This document shows, piece after piece, positions 5,881-8,775 of a stretch of DNA of 8,775 nucleotides (the first letter of the stretch is position 1; every line of letters starts with the position of its first letter). The position numbers were made by a program, and so were the translations under genes. The notes under the pieces are model-generated. The model was not told the origin of the DNA. It searched no databases and saw nothing but the letters and a program-made list of their open reading frames with translations. This DNA is from JBBRUG01 sp038247995 (GTDB lineage: Bacteria > Chloroflexota > Chloroflexia > Chloroflexales > Chloroflexaceae), in contig JBBRUG010000261.1 of the NCBI GenBank assembly GCA_038247995.1, positions 1 to 8,775 of the forward strand. The letters are read 5' to 3'.

Positions 5881-8775
5881 ATGGCTACAATGAGCCTGCA
5901 GGCTGCATACGATCAGGCCCGCACCTACCTGGAGACCAACCGGGTCGATCAGGCGATTGGCGTGGCCGAGCATATTCTTGCGACGTTCCCCGAGAATCTG
6001 GAAGCCTTCCGCATTCTTGGCGAAGCGTATTTGGCCGGACGTCAGTTTGATCAAGCAGAGTCGGCTTTCAGCCGGGTATTGCGATCCGATCCCGAGCATA
6101 TCCCTGCCCACGTCGGTCTAGGGATCACCTATGAACGCCAGGGTAAGCTCGACGCTGCCGTGAGTGAATTTGAACAGGCGCTCGAGATCCGCCCCGACAT
6201 GCCGGAACTGCGTTCGCAACTGCTACGGCTCTACACCGATGTCTGGGGCGCCGAGAACGCAACTCTACGCCTCAGTCGGCCCGGCCTGGCCCGGCTCTAT
6301 GCCAAGGGCCATATGCTGCCGCAGGCCATCCAGGAGTTTCGCAGCGTCCTCGAAGAAGAGCCGGATCGCTTTGATGTCTGGGTGGGCCTTGCCGAGGCGC
6401 TTTGGCGCGATGGTCAGACGGATCTCGCTGCCGAGACGTGCGTTGATATTCTTGTCGAGCGTTCCGATGTGTTGAAGGCCAACCTGTTGCTGGGTTATAT
6501 TCGCCATCAGGCCGGCGACGACAGCGGCGAACCTTATTGGCGCCTGGCGCAACAAATCGATCCGCATCAGAACCTGGCCCGCGCCCTCTTCGAACCACTG
6601 CCCGAGATCACCACGCCCGAACTGGAAATTGCTGCATGGGACGAAGCCGCTTGGGCTGAACAACGCGCCCACGAGGCGGAAGAGGCCCAACACACCGCCG
6701 CAGCGCAACAAGCGCTGGCCGTCGCGCCGGCGGTTGGCGCTGCCGGAACAACCGAAGACTTCTTTAGCAGCTGGATGGACGATTTCGACAATGCCGACGC
6801 AGCACCGCCTGCCGACGCCGGACGTTCCCCACTCAGCGCGCCCGCCGATGACGATTTCCTCGCCAGTCTGCTCGCTATCAGCGGCGACCACATGAGCAGC
6901 ACCAGCGGCGGCGTTGATCTCGACTCGACCAGCGGTATTACGCCGTTTAGCTTCGATGAGGCTGCACCGGAGCAACCCCGCAGCTTCGAGCAGACGCCAG
7001 CCGAACCGCATCCCGCAGCGTGGGGCGGTTCCACCGAACCCGACGACATATTTGATTTCACTACAGCCGGCAATGAAGAAGACCAGACGCCGTTCTTGCT
7101 CGACGAACTCGGTATAACCACCGACACCGATGCGCCTGAAGCACCGTCTGCCGCCGAGCCTGAGCTCGCGCCCTTCTCCTTCGCAGACCTCGGCCTCTCT
7201 CCCGACGAGATCGCTGCGCTCAACGAGGTCAACGCCGAATCCGAAGCGCCCGCTGAACTCGATTTTGCGCCTTTCTCACTCGAAGACCTCGGCCTCTCCC
7301 CTGAGGAGATCGCCGCGCTCAACGAAGGTAACGCCGAACCGAGCGCAACCGACAACTTTGTCCGCGCCCAGAGCGCTGCCGAGCCGGAAGCGCCCGCAGA
7401 TCTGGAGCTTGCACCCTTCTCGCTTGAAGACCTCGGCCTCTCCGCTGAGGAGATCGCCGCGCTCGACTCCGTCGCTGAGCCGGAAGCGCCCGCTGAGGCT
7501 GAACTTAGGCCCTTCTCGCTCGAAGACCTTGGCCTCTCCGCTGAGGAGATCGCCGCGTTCAATGAAGTTACCGCCGAACCGAGCGCAACCGACAGCTTTG
7601 CCTTGTCCGACCTTGGTATGGGCCTGGAAGCCGACCAGTTCGCCGCCGACGCCGAAGCGAACATCACCCCAACAAGTGCTGAAGCTGAACTGGAGCCGTT
7701 TGATCTCTCCGATCTTGGGCTGGATGTCGAGAACGACCAGTTCGCCGCCGATCTGGCTGCCGAACCCGAACTCACGCCTTTCTCGCTCGAAGAGCTTGGC
7801 TTCTCTCCTGAAGAACTCGCTGCGCTAGAGGCAACGGGCACAGCCGAGCAGTCCGGATCAGCGCAGGCGTCCATCTTCGATCCGACCGCTTTTGGTGCCG
7901 ATGACGATGACGAGGCGCCCTTTGAAATTAGCTCCGACCTCAACGACATTGCGCCCTTCTCGCTCGATGATCTCGACTTGAGTATGGTTGACGAAGATGC
8001 CGACTTCGCTACGGGGTCGTTGCCGCCTTCGCTCCAGCCATTCTCGCTGGACGATGCGACGCTGGCGGCGCCCAGTTCCCAATCCTCTGAGTTGCCGCTT
8101 GAGGCCGGCGAAGAAGGTGACAGCGGCGGCTACAGTTGGCAACAACCGGCGGCAAAGAGGCGCACCGACTTCCTCAATGCAGGGAGTCAGGCTGAGCCGG
8201 CTGGGCCATCAATCTTCTCGAAATTGACGCAGCGTGCCGCCGACATGCCACGCGAGGAGCCGGAGCCCCTCGAACATGTGTCTGCCGATGATGCTGAGGT
8301 AGCACACTTCTTCTCCAACGACAACGACAATGTCTCGCTGCGCGACGAAGACGCTGGTCAACCTGAGCGTTTGACTAGTGAGTTCCGCCTACCCCGCGAG
8401 GCTGACGGTTCGCCGGGAAGCCTTGCGCCCTCAGGCGCGATCGGCGCTGCAGCGCTTGGTGCGGTTGCCGGCGCAGCCGCAGCCGCAGCCGCAGCCGCAG
8501 CCGCAGCCCAACGTGAAGACACGGGGGCGCCCCCTCCTGATGAGCCATCGGCAACTCCAACCGCTGCTGAACCCGAGCTCACGCCCTTCTCGCTTGAAGA
8601 CCTCGGCCTCTCCCCTGAGGAGATCGCCGCGCTGAACGACGTCGCCGCTACTTCCGCTCCGGCTGAACTCGACACGTCCGCCGAGCCTGAGCTCACGCCC
8701 TTCTCGCTTGAAGACCTCGGCCTCTCCCCTGAGGAGATCGCCGCGCTGAACGACGCCGCCGCTACTTCCGCTCCG
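5881..8775 (+). CDS. TPR protein with C-terminal PFSLEDLGLSPEEIAALN motif array (C-terminus beyond right edge)
   Basis: The frame is open for 965 codons to the window end. Residues 6-230 are about six tetratricopeptide repeats, for example FRILGEAYLAGRQFDQAESA (43-62) and VGLGITYERQGKLDAAVSEF (78-97); such helical repeats bind partner proteins. Residues 240-400 are low-complexity, acidic and Ala-rich. From 430 onward a motif of about 19 residues recurs at 430, 463, 511, 543, 632, 901 and 939 with high identity, and in degenerate form near 354, 403, 572, 605, 691 and 719. Spacers are rich in Ala, Glu and Pro. Residues 851-876 are an uncharged Gly/Ala stretch ending in 12 alanines. There is no signal peptide, so the protein is probably cytoplasmic, unless the Ala stretch inserts in the membrane. 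Its role is unknown; a scaffold presenting many copies of one peptide is inference. It is preceded by its own promoters and a strong ribosome site. Confidence 0.88.
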   Translation, partial: MATMSLQAAYDQARTYLETNRVDQAIGVAEHILATFPENLEAFRILGEAYLAGRQFDQAESAFSRVLRSDPEHIPAHVGLGITYERQGKLDAAVSEFEQALEIRPDMPELRSQLLRLYTDVWGAENATLRLSRPGLARLYAKGHMLPQAIQEFRSVLEEEPDRFDVWVGLAEALWRDGQTDLAAETCVDILVERSDVLKANLLLGYIRHQAGDDSGEPYWRLAQQIDPHQNLARALFEPLPEITTPELEIAAWDEAAWAEQRAHEAEEAQHTAAAQQALAVAPAVGAAGTTEDFFSSWMDDFDNADAAPPADAGRSPLSAPADDDFLASLLAISGDHMSSTSGGVDLDSTSGITPFSFDEAAPEQPRSFEQTPAEPHPAAWGGSTEPDDIFDFTTAGNEEDQTPFLLDELGITTDTDAPEAPSAAEPELAPFSFADLGLSPDEIAALNEVNAESEAPAELDFAPFSLEDLGLSPEEIAALNEGNAEPSATDNFVRAQSAAEPEAPADLELAPFSLEDLGLSAEEIAALDSVAEPEAPAEAELRPFSLEDLGLSAEEIAAFNEVTAEPSATDSFALSDLGMGLEADQFAADAEANITPTSAEAELEPFDLSDLGLDVENDQFAADLAAEPELTPFSLEELGFSPEELAALEATGTAEQSGSAQASIFDPTAFGADDDDEAPFEISSDLNDIAPFSLDDLDLSMVDEDADFATGSLPPSLQPFSLDDATLAAPSSQSSELPLEAGEEGDSGGYSWQQPAAKRRTDFLNAGSQAEPAGPSIFSKLTQRAADMPREEPEPLEHVSADDAEVAHFFSNDNDNVSLRDEDAGQPERLTSEFRLPREADGSPGSLAPSGAIGAAALGAVAGAAAAAAAAAAAAQREDTGAPPPDEPSATPTAAEPELTPFSLEDLGLSPEEIAALNDVAATSAPAELDTSAEPELTPFSLEDLGLSPEEIAALNDAAATSAP
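7168..7806 (+). repeat. Motif array in the TPR gene, first block
   Basis: Five close copies of the 19-residue motif begin at 7168, 7267, 7411, 7507 and 7774. Two divergent copies near 7594 and 7693 end in DQFAAD instead of EEIAAL. A higher-order duplication of 80 residues is visible: residues 463-493 and 543-573 share both the motif and the following AEPSATD, at protein and DNA level. Codons inside the motif are largely conserved between copies, which points to recent expansion or gene conversion. Confidence 0.75.
8473..8508 (+). repeat. (GCAGCC)6 hexanucleotide repeat encoding 12 alanines
   Basis: Six perfect GCAGCC units encode Ala 865-876 of the TPR protein. The 6-bp unit keeps the frame when copies are gained or lost, so the tract length can vary without breaking the protein. 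Confidence 0.9.
8575..8775 (+). repeat. Near-identical 114-bp tandem duplication at the right edge
   Basis: Positions 8575-8661 and 8689-8775 differ at one base over 87 bp (T at 8642, C at 8756). The period is 114 bp, or 38 residues. Each copy encodes ELTPFSLEDLGLSPEEIAAL and an Ala/Thr/Ser spacer. The second copy is cut by the window end, so more copies may follow. Confidence 0.9.

Noticed and set aside
6567..7949. Long minus-strand open frame of 460 codons rich in Ser and Ala
   Set aside because: It is antisense to the TPR protein and arises because the repeated motif codons (gag, gcc, ctc) read without stops in reverse. It has no recognisable domain.

Overview
The window looks like chromosome from a filamentous, Chloroflexota-type bacterium (Chloroflexus/Roseiflexus-like). 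I infer this from the style of the proteins, not from a database match: a secreted protein with Thr-Pro-rich linkers between lectin-like and malectin-like modules, and a large TPR protein followed by many copies of an acidic PFSLEDLGLSPEEIAALN motif. Coding DNA is GC-rich with regular codon use, while the gaps between genes are more AT-rich. No tRNA, rRNA, CRISPR array, insertion sequence or phage gene is visible.

Layout. (1) Positions 1-3746, minus strand: the first 1248 residues of a very large exported multidomain protein whose C-terminus lies beyond the left edge. It is built from a duplicated module: lectin-like domain, then Fn3 domain or Thr-Pro linker, then malectin-like domain. (2) Positions 3747-4239: a divergent intergenic region with candidate promoters for both flanking genes and a compact inverted-repeat cluster that could fold as a three-way-junction RNA in the leader of the secreted-protein gene. 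(3) Positions 4240-5211, plus strand: a complete PLP-dependent threonine/serine ammonia-lyase of the short type without an ACT domain. (4) Positions 5212-5880: a 669-bp gap with an 8-bp triple repeat, a hairpin, a possible decayed coding relic on the minus strand, a 9-bp triple repeat, two good sigma70-like promoters and a leader with two perfect hairpins. (5) Positions 5881-8775, plus strand: the first 965 residues of a cytoplasmic-looking TPR protein. Its C-terminal part is an array of about ten motif copies, the last two nearly identical in DNA, and it runs off the right edge.

The three genes do not form an operon. The secreted protein diverges from the other two, and long gaps with their own promoters separate the plus-strand genes. 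The secreted protein probably works at the cell surface in carbohydrate binding or adhesion. The ammonia-lyase is ordinary amino-acid metabolism. The TPR/motif-array protein is the least explained item and looks like a scaffold carrying many copies of one short peptide. Both large genes are cut by the window edges, so neither full architecture can be judged.
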